A stretch of DNA of 5,716 nt from Chitinophagaceae bacterium (GTDB taxonomy: Bacteria; Bacteroidota; Bacteroidia; Chitinophagales; Chitinophagaceae), in the NCBI GenBank assembly GCA_947459455.1, contig CANHEC010000172.1:1-5716 (forward strand), written 5' to 3'. Below are positions 1-5,716 of the stretch, piece after piece. Every line of letters begins with the position of its first letter. Within the stretch, counting starts at the first letter, position 1. A model generated the notes under the pieces. That model was given only the letters and a program-made list of their open reading frames with translations. It was not told where the DNA came from and searched no databases. A program made the position numbers and the translations under genes.

Positions 1-178
1 CCCAGGCAACGCCGCCGCCAGTTATGTACCAAATATATGTTCTCCCCCCAATCTACACCTCCCTCCCACTATACCGCCTCATCAAAAAAGCAGACCCAAG
101 CGGAGCAACTCTCCCCACCCAAGCCAGCAGCGGCCAGTATGCTATTTTGCCACATTTTTGCAGCAAACGCCCACCTCC
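1..178. other. Non-coding upstream region
   Basis: No credible gene lies here. The plus strand is pyrimidine-rich with C runs, and the short open frames that cross it have no recognisable protein character. It probably holds the promoter region of the gene starting at 179 and perhaps of a divergent gene to the left. A weak -7-like string, TATTTTG at 143-149, lies 29 bases before the ATG at 179 but lacks one spacer base compared with TAnnTTTG and has no visible -33 partner. No repeat or RNA structure stands out. Confidence 0.5.
30..37 (-). promoter_or_regulatory. Possible leftward Bacteroidota -7 promoter box
   Basis: Read on the minus strand these bases are TATATTTG, an exact match to the Bacteroidota sigma-A -7 consensus TAnnTTTG. 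It would drive transcription leftward out of the window, suggesting a divergent gene beyond the left edge. No TTG-type -33 element lies at the usual spacing of about 19 bases: the nearest minus-strand TTG is only 11 bases away. An eight-base motif with two free positions can arise by chance, so this is a candidate only. Confidence 0.3.
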
Positions 179-850
179 ATGGCCCCTGTCACTTTCATGC
201 GCTTTCAGCACGAAGAAGCTGCTACCGAGGTAGCCCAGCTACTGGCTGCGGCCGGGCTGCAGGTAAGCATTGAAGACAGCCAAAACTATTTCGACCCCAG
301 CTTTGCCCGCACCCCGCTGTACCGCGAAATACGGGTGCTGCTACCGGCAGATCAGTTCAAGGCCGGCCACCAGGCGCTGCAGCAGTATTATGCGCAGCTC
401 ATACAGCAGCTGCCGCCCGATTATCCGGTACTTAGCTTCAACACCGAAGAACTGCAAGCCATTGTAGCTACCCCCGATGAATGGGGACACCTCGATTATG
501 TATTGGCCAAACAGCTGCTGGCCGAGCGGGGCATCAGTATATCGCCCCAGCAGGAAGAGGCGACTGCCAATAGCCGCCTCGAGGCGCTATCGCAATACCA
601 AAACGGCACTTACCTCATTTTGCTGGGCTACATTTTTGCGGTGCTCAGCGGTGCCATTGCCCTCATCCTTGGCATGATACTTTGGCATAGCAGCCGCACC
701 CTGCCCAATGGGCAACAGGTACACGTGTTCAGCCCTGCCAGTCGCTTTCACGGAAAAATGATTGTGGCCCTTGCACTTGGCTTACTGGCCGCACTGTTCT
801 TGTTCGGGTACCATCTCACCCTCTCCGATCTGGTATCGCCCTTCTTGTAG
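179..850 (+). CDS. Two-TM membrane protein of unknown function, DUF2007-like N-terminus
   Basis: Predicted 223-aa protein with no confidently assigned function. Residues 4-75 resemble the small DUF2007 / 'putative signal-transducing protein' fold: a beta strand, a helix rich in Ala/Glu, a second strand around LQVSIED, then YREIRVLLPADQF. Residues 85-120 follow the pattern FxxEELxxIxxxPDEWxxxDxxLAxxLLxxRGI, which I recall from many Bacteroidota proteins of this type. Two hydrophobic helices follow at about 144-169 and 193-213, separated by a polar loop, so the N-terminal half is probably cytoplasmic. I chose the ATG at 179; the frame stays open back to a TTG at 158, and an internal ATG at 197 is also possible. 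No Shine-Dalgarno sequence decides between them, which is normal in Bacteroidota. It converges on the acylase gene with 3 bases between stops, so the two are not co-transcribed. The reading frame is very likely real; the domain naming is a recollection. Confidence 0.85.
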   Translation: MAPVTFMRFQHEEAATEVAQLLAAAGLQVSIEDSQNYFDPSFARTPLYREIRVLLPADQFKAGHQALQQYYAQLIQQLPPDYPVLSFNTEELQAIVATPDEWGHLDYVLAKQLLAERGISISPQQEEATANSRLEALSQYQNGTYLILLGYIFAVLSGAIALILGMILWHSSRTLPNGQQVHVFSPASRFHGKMIVALALGLLAALFLFGYHLTLSDLVSPFL

Positions 851-864
851 GGGCTATAGTCCCT
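849..864 (+). terminator. Possible hairpin spanning two convergent stop codons
   Basis: The 16 bases AGGGGCTATAGTCCCT form a near-palindrome. As plus-strand RNA it can make a 6-bp stem (one G-U pair) with a UAUA loop. It overlaps the TAG stop of the upstream rightward gene (848-850) and contains the stop of the leftward acylase gene (854-856). No T tract follows on either strand, and on the minus strand the G-U pair becomes an A-C mismatch, so it is a weak terminator at best. It is the only structure available to separate the convergent transcripts. Confidence 0.3.
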
Positions 865-1903
865 GAAACTTAAATGGCTTTGCCACCACAAAATTCATCG
901 ACGATTCGCCGGCATAGTTTTCGTGGTTGGCCAGGCTCAGCTTGCGTACCGGCGCCCCTTCTTTCAGGTCCATCTTTTTCAGGTCTACCCATACCACGTT
1001 CGGGTTTAGCACATTATCAAAGTAGTACACCAGGTTTTGATGGTCGGCTACGGTGCGCCAGCGGGTAGAGGAAATATTGGGCTCGGTGGGCGATGAAATA
1101 CCCAGCGGTACCGAGCAATTGCGAATAACGCTGAACACACTGGCCAGCGAGGCCCGCGGGTCCTCGGTTTTAGGAATAGCCTGAATGTAATAGCTGGCCC
1201 GCACAAAGCGGTCGGCGGCCCGGTTGGTACCCGGCAGCTGTATGGTGCCGGGTATCCCTTTCCAATAGGTATTGATGGCCAACTGCTCATCAAAGCTGGG
1301 CGAGTTGGTCATGGTCACATACTCACGGCCGTGATGTATGACCAGCTTGCCATCCAGGTACTCAAAAATGGCATTGTCGCCACTGGCATCCGATAGCGAC
1401 AGGTGTACGGTGGCAAAAATTTCGGTACCGGGTATATACGACGATACCACTACAAACTCTTCTTTGCGCAGTGCCGCCACGGCTTCGGCCACGGTGGCAA
1501 AATTATCGAGGGCATACTGCAGCCACAGCGAGATGGCCAGCCCCTTTTTGCTACCATCTTTTTCAAAGGCCGGATACTTCGATTCTACCAGCCACAGCAT
1601 ATTGCCTACCAGTCCTTTTTCATTCATCCCATCGCTGCTGGCTATATCCCACGAGGTGGTAACCACACTACCATACCGGGCCTTCCAGCGCACCGAATTG
1701 CTACCGGCTTCGCCCTGGCGCTCTATACCACGGGGCAGCACCCACAGGTTGGCGGGTATTTCGGTTTTCCAGTCCATTGAGCGGGCAGTAAGGATACGCC
1801 CCCCGGGGCCCTGGTATACTACGCGGGTACAGGCATGGGCCACGGGCAAAGCCGTACCCAGCGCTGCCAGCATAGCCAGCAGTGTTTGGCAAAAACGCTT
1901 CAT
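854..1903 (-). CDS. Exported choloylglycine hydrolase / penicillin V acylase family Ntn-hydrolase
   Basis: A 349-aa linear-amide C-N hydrolase (CBAH family, peptidase class C59). The family cleaves amide bonds in conjugated bile salts, penicillin V or N-acyl-homoserine lactones. Residues 1-24 form a signal peptide ending AHA; cleavage would expose Cys25 as the N-terminal nucleophile. There is no lipobox because -3 is Ala. Relative to that Cys, Arg41 and Asp44 (ARSMDW) sit exactly at the family's Arg and Asp positions. Asn94 (DGMNEKGL), Asn200 (TMTNSP) and an Arg in DRFVRA (232-237) complete the site. Trp45 and Trp104 (NMLWLVE) match, from memory, the two active-site tryptophans of Gram-negative penicillin V acylases, favouring that subgroup over gut bile salt hydrolases. 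Length is normal and no key residue is missing. It should act in the periplasm. It follows the lipoprotein gene by 39 bases on the same strand and is probably co-transcribed with it. Family call is firm; substrate is open. Confidence 0.94.
   Translation of the reverse strand: MKRFCQTLLAMLAALGTALPVAHACTRVVYQGPGGRILTARSMDWKTEIPANLWVLPRGIERQGEAGSNSVRWKARYGSVVTTSWDIASSDGMNEKGLVGNMLWLVESKYPAFEKDGSKKGLAISLWLQYALDNFATVAEAVAALRKEEFVVVSSYIPGTEIFATVHLSLSDASGDNAIFEYLDGKLVIHHGREYVTMTNSPSFDEQLAINTYWKGIPGTIQLPGTNRAADRFVRASYYIQAIPKTEDPRASLASVFSVIRNCSVPLGISSPTEPNISSTRWRTVADHQNLVYYFDNVLNPNVVWVDLKKMDLKEGAPVRKLSLANHENYAGESSMNFVVAKPFKFQGL
1313..1343. repeat. Long imperfect palindrome inside the acylase gene
   Basis: A perfect 12-base palindrome, TCACGGCCGTGA (1323-1334), is flanked by further complementary arms: GGTCACATAC on the left (1313-1322) and GTATGACC on the right (1336-1343). 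Pairing requires a one-base bulge at 1335 and a two-base bulge (CA) on the left arm. It lies in the codons for about residues 187-197, directly before the TMTNSP catalytic-Asn motif. It may be a by-product of codon choice for VIHHGREYVT, because these residues are constrained in the family. Confidence 0.55.
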
Positions 1904-1912
1904 AGTGTGTGG

Positions 1913-1928
1913 TTGAATGACTGAATGA
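1913..1928. repeat. Tandem octamer in the lipoprotein-acylase spacer
   Basis: TTGAATGA (1913-1920) is followed directly by CTGAATGA (1921-1928), a 7-of-8 tandem repeat. It occupies the 39-base gap between the stop of the lipoprotein gene and the start of the acylase gene, on their upstream side relative to the acylase ATG. No Shine-Dalgarno-like sequence is seen near that ATG. It could be a slipped-strand duplication or a binding site; nothing in the sequence decides. Confidence 0.35.
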
Positions 1929-1942
1929 GAAGAAAAGCCTGT

Positions 1943-2626
1943 TTAGTTGGCGATAAACGTAATGCTGGGTGAATTAGAAGGCGGAATGGGATTGCGAAAC
2001 ACGTAGGTGTAGCTTTTGCCGGCGGCCAGTGTTTGGGTGCTGGTGCCAAACGTGCCATTCACGCCCGATGTACCGGGTATCCGTGCTTCCATTACCACAC
2101 TACCGGGGTCCAGCAGGGTGTAGCGCACCGCGGTGGCATTGGTCACATGATCGTTGAAGGTGCGGCTGCCCGAAACTACCGTACCATTGGGCAGCGTAAA
2201 GGAAGCTGCAGGCGCCGCTGTGCCCAGGTGATAAAAGTTTACTTTGGCCTTGCCGGTTACCGGTGTCGGGTCTTCGCCCACATAGGCCGAGCGTACCTTG
2301 CTCACACTATCGCTTACCACAAAGCTGGCGTAGCCATCTTTGATCACTTGCAGGTTCACGTCTACAAAGTCGGTGCCGGCACCGGTGCGGCGCAGCTGCA
2401 GGCGCACATCGCCTGCGTTGAAGGCCGTGTAAGGAAAGCTGAGTCCGTAGGAGCCGATGGTGCCCACCAGCGTGCCATTTACCCGCACTTCCACCGCCCC
2501 TGCATCGGGCACCCCGTGCAGCACCCGCAAAAAGCCGGTACCGCCATCGTTGTTCTTGTCTTTTTTACAGGCACCCAGGGCCAGGGCCGCCAGCAGTAGC
2601 AGCAGGCTGCTTTTGATATGCTTCAT
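1943..2626 (-). CDS. Outer-membrane/periplasmic lipoprotein with two DUF4397-like units
   Basis: A 227-aa lipoprotein. The signal is a basic start (MKHIK), a Leu/Ala core, and lipobox LGAC with the lipidated residue at Cys20, followed by KKDKNNDGG, a flexible tether. The residues after Cys are mixed basic and acidic, so surface export is not clearly signalled. Residues 32-116 match the DUF4397 pattern (LRVLHGVPDAGAVEVRVNG), usually found in extracytoplasmic beta-sandwich proteins. A second copy-like unit starts at 128 (KVNFYHLGTAAPAASFTLPNG) and runs to the C terminus. Biochemical function is unknown for the family. I chose the ATG at 2626 because it begins the lipoprotein signal; the frame is open upstream to 2728, but that extension would bury the signal and run into the neighbouring gene. 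The stop lies 39 bases before the acylase gene on the same strand, suggesting an operon with this gene first. Confidence 0.88.
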   Translation of the reverse strand: MKHIKSSLLLLLAALALGACKKDKNNDGGTGFLRVLHGVPDAGAVEVRVNGTLVGTIGSYGLSFPYTAFNAGDVRLQLRRTGAGTDFVDVNLQVIKDGYASFVVSDSVSKVRSAYVGEDPTPVTGKAKVNFYHLGTAAPAASFTLPNGTVVSGSRTFNDHVTNATAVRYTLLDPGSVVMEARIPGTSGVNGTFGTSTQTLAAGKSYTYVFRNPIPPSNSPSITFIAN

Positions 2627-2721
2627 CTTGTCTCTTTTTGCGATCGTCGATTTGAAAAGTGAAAGTAATGATTTCGGGACCGCTGCCTTAATTTGTGGAA
2701 GCTTCCTTTTTGATACCGCCC
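2627..2721. promoter_or_regulatory. Divergent intergenic region with a weak rightward promoter candidate
   Basis: These 95 bases separate the leftward lipoprotein gene from the rightward acetyltransferase gene and must hold start signals for at least one of them. On the plus strand TTAATTTG (2688-2695) matches the Bacteroidota -7 box TAnnTTTG except at the second base, 26 bases before the ATG at 2722. The only upstream TTTG (2651-2654) is 33 bases away, too far for a standard -33 element. On the minus strand an A/G-rich string (AAAAAGAGACAAG) lies directly before the lipoprotein ATG. The region is clear; the individual box is weak. Confidence 0.4.
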
Positions 2722-3183
2722 ATGCCACTGCAGATTATACAAACCGATGCCAGCCACCCGCACTTTGTAGCGCTGGTGCGCCAGCTGGATGCCGACCTTG
2801 CCCTCCGCGATGGCGACGAACACACCTTCTATGCTCAGTTCAATGGCATTGCCCACCTGCAGCATGTGCTGCTGGCCTACCTGCCGGCGCAGCCTGAGGC
2901 AGTGGCCTGCGGCGCCATCAAGCCCTTCGACAGCGAATCGGTAGAGGTGAAGCGCATGTGGGTGGTGCCCGGGTTTCGCGGCCAGGGCATTGCTTCGGCC
3001 CTGCTGCAGCAGCTGGAGCAATGGGCGCTGGCACTGGGCTACCAGCGCTGCGTGCTGGAAACCGGCAAAAAGCAGGTAGAAGCCCTGCACCTGTATCCCA
3101 AAAATGGCTATCGCATCACCGCCAACTATGGCCAATACATTGGCATCGATAATAGCGTGTGCTTCGAAAAATGGCTGAGCTGA
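2722..3183 (+). CDS. GNAT-family N-acetyltransferase
   Basis: A 153-aa cytoplasmic enzyme expected to move an acetyl group from acetyl-CoA to an amine. The GNAT core is visible. Residues 61-83 form the central strands (VACGAIKPF, then VEVKRMWVVP). Motif A follows as GFRGQGIASALL (residues 84-95), where the RGQGIA stretch binds the CoA pyrophosphate. A helix then leads to YQRCVLETG (108-115). The C-terminal YPKNGYRI (125-132) is the common 'LYxKxGF' element of motif B. The length is typical for a single GNAT domain. The ATG at 2722 is preferred over an in-frame GTG at 2695, which would add nine residues not typical of the fold. It is divergent from the lipoprotein gene and lies 80 bases before the exonuclease gene on the same strand. 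It is not a usual member of the ligase cassette, so I infer no shared role. Substrate cannot be predicted. Confidence 0.92.
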   Translation: MPLQIIQTDASHPHFVALVRQLDADLALRDGDEHTFYAQFNGIAHLQHVLLAYLPAQPEAVACGAIKPFDSESVEVKRMWVVPGFRGQGIASALLQQLEQWALALGYQRCVLETGKKQVEALHLYPKNGYRITANYGQYIGIDNSVCFEKWLS

Positions 3184-3263
3184 CAAAGGCCCGGCCCCTA
3201 CCCAACCAATCGGCCCGGTGCGTGTTTACCTGAGCATTCATTGTTACCAGCCTTCCCATTGGC
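3184..3263. other. Spacer before the exonuclease gene
   Basis: This 80-base gap holds no TAnnTTTG box on the plus strand and no T-tailed hairpin. The heptamer GGCCCGG occurs twice as a direct repeat (3188-3194 and 3212-3218). An in-frame TGA at 3231-3233 closes the exonuclease frame upstream, so the ATG at 3264 is its first ATG. The exonuclease and ligase may therefore be read through from the acetyltransferase promoter or use a promoter I cannot recognise. Confidence 0.4.
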
Positions 3264-4295
3264 ATGCCCCTCATTCATTTTACCGATAAAGGCCTTTACT
3301 GCCCCGAGGGCGATTTCTACATCGATCCATGGCGGCCGGTGCAGCGGGCCATTATTACCCATGCCCACAGCGACCATGCCCGCTGGGGCAGCGCCCACTA
3401 CCTGAGCCACCACCAAAGCCGCGGCATGCTGCAGCAGCGCCTTGGCCACATTTCGCTGCAAACTGTGGACTGGCAGCAGCCCCTGCGCATGGGCAGTGTG
3501 ACCGTGCAGCTACACCCCGCCGGGCACATAGCCGGTAGTAGCATGGTGCAGGTGAGCGGCGCTACTGAAACATGGCTCATTACCGGCGACTACAAACTGG
3601 AAGACGATGGCATGAGCACGGCCTGGCAGCCGGTGCGCTGCAGCCACATGGTCACCGAGTGCACCTTTGGCCTGCCCATTTACCAATGGCAGCCGCAGCA
3701 CCTCATTTACAAGCGCATGCAGCAGTGGGTGCTGGCCAATCAGGCGCAGGGCTTTACCTCGGTGTTTTACGCCTACTCGCTGGGCAAGGCTCAACGCATT
3801 ATGCAGGCACTGGCCACGCTGGGCGCCCCGCTGTGGGTGCATGGGGCCATTGCCAATGCCAACGAAGCCCTGGCCGGCGATGGTTTTGTATTGCCTGCCT
3901 GGCAGCGCATTACAGCCGCCACCACCCGCCAGCAGTTGCAGGGCAGCATCGTAATAGCGCCGCCCTCGGCCGCCGGCAGCCCCTGGCTAAAGCGCATGGG
4001 CAAATACCGCGATGCCAGCTGCAGCGGCTGGATGCAGGTGCGTGGCAACAAGCGCCGCCACAATGTGGACGAAGGCTTTGTGCTAAGCGACCACGCCGAC
4101 TGGCCCTCGCTGCTGCAGGCCGTGGCCGCCTGCGGTGCCGAGTACGTGTACAGCACCCACGGCTTTACCGACACCTTCAGCCGCTACCTGCGGGAAGAAA
4201 AAGGCCTGTGGAGCCAGGCCGTGAGCACCCAGTACGGCAGCGATGAAGAGGACGAACCCGCCAGCACCACCGACAATACGGAGGGCACGCCATGA
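3264..4295 (+). CDS. Ligase-associated DNA exonuclease (metallo-beta-lactamase / beta-CASP)
   Basis: A 343-aa metal-dependent nuclease of the group annotated as 'putative exonuclease, DNA ligase-associated' (as I recall, TIGR04122), related to the RNA/DNA-processing beta-CASP enzymes (YSH1/CPSF73, SNM1). Metal ligands are visible: the HAHSDH motif at 33-38 (HxHxDH), His88 in PAGHIAGS, and Asp109 in TGDY. Beta-CASP elements follow: Glu132 in TECTFG (motif A), the YSLGKAQRIM segment (171-180), His277 in SDHADW (motif B) and His299 in THGF (motif C). All expected residues are present, so it should be active in the cytoplasm, probably trimming DNA ends before ligation; the exact substrate is not settled to my knowledge. 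Residues 325-343 form an acidic, probably disordered tail. Its stop codon overlaps the ligase start as ATGA, implying translational coupling. The start is set by the upstream in-frame TGA at 3231. Confidence 0.95.
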   Translation: MPLIHFTDKGLYCPEGDFYIDPWRPVQRAIITHAHSDHARWGSAHYLSHHQSRGMLQQRLGHISLQTVDWQQPLRMGSVTVQLHPAGHIAGSSMVQVSGATETWLITGDYKLEDDGMSTAWQPVRCSHMVTECTFGLPIYQWQPQHLIYKRMQQWVLANQAQGFTSVFYAYSLGKAQRIMQALATLGAPLWVHGAIANANEALAGDGFVLPAWQRITAATTRQQLQGSIVIAPPSAAGSPWLKRMGKYRDASCSGWMQVRGNKRRHNVDEGFVLSDHADWPSLLQAVAACGAEYVYSTHGFTDTFSRYLREEKGLWSQAVSTQYGSDEEDEPASTTDNTEGTP

Positions 4296-5716
4296 AGAAC
4301 TTTGCCCAACTGGTGAAGCAGGTAGGCACCAGCACCAAAACCAACGAAAAGCTGGAGGCACTGGTGGCCTATTTTGGCAGCGCCACCGATGCCGATAAAG
4401 TGTGGACCATTGCCATCTTTAGCGGCCGCCGGCCCAGGCGCTTTGTAAACACCCGCCAGCTGACGGAGTGGTGCCTGCAACACCAGCAGCTTCCGCCCTG
4501 GCTGTTTGAAGAATGCTACCACACGGCCGGCGATCTGGCCGAAACAATTGCCCTGCTGGTAGCCCCGGCTGCGCAAATGCCCGCCGAAGAAAACACCCAC
4601 CGCATCGAAAGTCTTTCGCAGCTGATCGATGCATTTATCCAGCTGCAAAAAGCCGACGACGATACCCACCGTCAGTTTGTACAGCAGCACTGGCAAAGCA
4701 TGGACTTCGATGAATGCTTTGTGTTCAACAAGCTGATCACCGGTGGTTTTCGCATTGGCGTGAGCCAGCAAATGATGGTGAAAGCACTGGAAAAAACCAC
4801 CGGCATAGATGCGCAGGTGCTGGCCCACCGCATCAGCGGCAACTGGGACCCGGCCCGCATCAGCTTTGAGCAGCTGGTGCTGCAGCAAAATGACCAGCAG
4901 GATGCCTCTAAGCCCTACCCTTTTTACCTGGCCTACCAATTGGCCGATGAGGTGGCAACACTGGGCAGCCCCGCCGAGTGGCAGGCCGAATGGAAATGGG
5001 ATGGCATTCGCGGACAACTGATCAAGCGGCACGATGAACTGTTTATTTGGAGCCGCGGCGAAGAGCTGATGACCGATAAGTTTCCGGAGATGCTGGCATG
5101 GGCTGCGGCCCTGCCCAATGGCGTGGTGCTGGATGGTGAAATAGTTGCCCTTCAAGCCGGCACCACCCCGACCAGCGGTACCGCACTGGTGCAGCAGCTG
5201 GCGCCTTTTGCACAGTTGCAAACACGCATCACCCGCAAGTCGGTATCGAAAAAACAACTGGCGGCCGCACCGGTGGGCTTTGTAGCCTACGACCTGCTGG
5301 AGTGGCAGGGGCAGGACCTGCGCCCAACAGCCCTGCAGCAGCGGCGCACCTTGCTGGAGCAACTGTTGGCGGCACATCCGTTGCCGGGCCTGGGCCTGTC
5401 GCCGCTGCTGGCATTTAGCCACTGGCCGCAGCTGACCGAGCGGCGCAGCCGCAGCCGCGAACACAGCAGCGAAGGCCTGATGCTGAAACGCCAAAGCAGT
5501 GTGTACCAAACCGGCCGCAAAGTGGGCGACTGGTGGAAATGGAAAATAGACCCGCTGACCATAGACGCCGTGATGATTTATGCGCAAAAAGGGCATGGCC
5601 GCCGCAGCAATCTGTACACCGATTACACGTTTGCCGTGCGCCACGGCGACCAGCTGGTGAGTTTTGCAAAAGCCTACAGCGGATTGACCGATCAGGAGTT
5701 TGCCGAAGTGGATGCA
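4292..5716 (+). CDS. ATP-dependent DNA ligase, cassette type (3' end outside window)
   Basis: The first 475 residues of an ATP-dependent DNA ligase of the kind linked to the exonuclease (as I recall, TIGR04120). The frame is open to the last base with no stop, so the gene continues past the right edge. The N-terminal DNA-binding domain (about 1-200) includes FNKLITGGFRIGV (147-157), as in eukaryotic ligase I. The adenylation domain has the nucleophile Lys235 in KWDGIRG (motif I), Arg255 in SRGEE, DGE at 281-283, Asp334 in YDLLEWQG, EGLMLK at 394-399 (motif IV) and WWKWK at 414-418 (motif V). The OB-fold begins near 420 with the GHGRRSNLYTDYTFAV stretch. Full-length relatives are around 530 residues, so roughly 50-60 are missing here. 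It should seal DNA nicks in the cytoplasm, working with the overlapping exonuclease and, probably, a helicase and phosphoesterase encoded downstream. The replicative NAD-dependent ligase would be elsewhere in the genome. Confidence 0.96.
   Translation, partial: MKNFAQLVKQVGTSTKTNEKLEALVAYFGSATDADKVWTIAIFSGRRPRRFVNTRQLTEWCLQHQQLPPWLFEECYHTAGDLAETIALLVAPAAQMPAEENTHRIESLSQLIDAFIQLQKADDDTHRQFVQQHWQSMDFDECFVFNKLITGGFRIGVSQQMMVKALEKTTGIDAQVLAHRISGNWDPARISFEQLVLQQNDQQDASKPYPFYLAYQLADEVATLGSPAEWQAEWKWDGIRGQLIKRHDELFIWSRGEELMTDKFPEMLAWAAALPNGVVLDGEIVALQAGTTPTSGTALVQQLAPFAQLQTRITRKSVSKKQLAAAPVGFVAYDLLEWQGQDLRPTALQQRRTLLEQLLAAHPLPGLGLSPLLAFSHWPQLTERRSRSREHSSEGLMLKRQSSVYQTGRKVGDWWKWKIDPLTIDAVMIYAQKGHGRRSNLYTDYTFAVRHGDQLVSFAKAYSGLTDQEFAEVDA

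Noticed and set aside
24..273. Short overlapping plus-strand frames in the left intergenic region
   Set aside because: Pro/Ser-rich translations from a pyrimidine-rich stretch, with no signal or domain and overlap with the real gene start.
1243..1440. Repeated ACCGGGTAT-like strings in the minus-strand genes
   Set aside because: They are codons for recurring Ile-Pro-Gly-Thr tetrapeptides with strong codon bias, not a dispersed DNA repeat.
1338..1916. 192-codon plus-strand frame opposite the acylase
   Set aside because: The Ser/Thr/Pro-rich translation mirrors codon use of the acylase gene, which has an intact catalytic set.
2033..2599. 188-codon plus-strand frame opposite the lipoprotein gene
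   Set aside because: The minus-strand frame has a complete lipoprotein signal and DUF4397 pattern. The plus frame has no recognisable features and an unusual composition.
2627..2728. N-terminal extension of the lipoprotein frame to 2728
   Set aside because: It would place 34 residues before a complete signal peptide and overlap the divergent acetyltransferase start.
2623..3186. 187-codon minus-strand frame opposite the acetyltransferase
   Set aside because: The plus-strand frame has clear GNAT motifs; the antisense frame has none.
3572..4246. 224-codon plus-strand frame inside the exonuclease gene in another phase
   Set aside because: His/Ala/Gly/Arg-rich translation without motifs; the exonuclease frame is fully explained.
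4184..5644. 486-codon open frame on the minus strand
   Set aside because: It lies antisense to the ligase and the end of the exonuclease, whose frames carry every catalytic motif. Its translation is rich in His, Gln, Gly and Leu with no domain pattern, as expected for the shadow of a GC-rich gene.

Overview
The window looks like chromosomal DNA from a Bacteroidota bacterium, most likely a GC-richer member near Chitinophagaceae (family placement is inference). The reasons are a lipoprotein signal ending in Cys followed by KKDK, a DUF4397 lipoprotein, a two-TM protein with a PDEW-type motif, start codons lacking clear Shine-Dalgarno sequences, and one exact match to the Bacteroidota -7 promoter box TAnnTTTG. 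It carries six protein-coding genes, the last cut by the right edge. I see no RNA genes, insertion sequences, CRISPR array or prophage signs.

Left part (1-853): about 180 bases of non-coding, pyrimidine-rich DNA precede a rightward gene for a 223-aa protein of unknown function, with a soluble N-terminal half and two C-terminal membrane helices. It ends only 3 bases from the stop of a leftward gene, and a short hairpin covers both stop codons.

Middle (854-2626, minus strand): a probable two-gene unit. The promoter-proximal gene encodes a lipoprotein with two DUF4397-like units. After 39 bases comes an exported Ntn-hydrolase of the choloylglycine hydrolase / penicillin V acylase family with all catalytic residues visible, plus the two tryptophans I recall as typical of Gram-negative penicillin V acylases that also cleave acyl-homoserine lactones. 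Its natural substrate cannot be read from the sequence.

Right part (2722-5716, plus strand): a GNAT acetyltransferase divergent from the lipoprotein, then the first two genes of the known bacterial 'ligase-associated' DNA-processing cassette: a beta-CASP metallo-beta-lactamase exonuclease and an ATP-dependent DNA ligase, joined by an ATGA start/stop overlap. The usual partners, a DEXH helicase and a metallophosphoesterase, would be expected just beyond the right edge.

I found no convincing undescribed system. The most useful leads are the lipoprotein-acylase pair, the edge of the ligase cassette, and a long imperfect palindrome inside the acylase gene.
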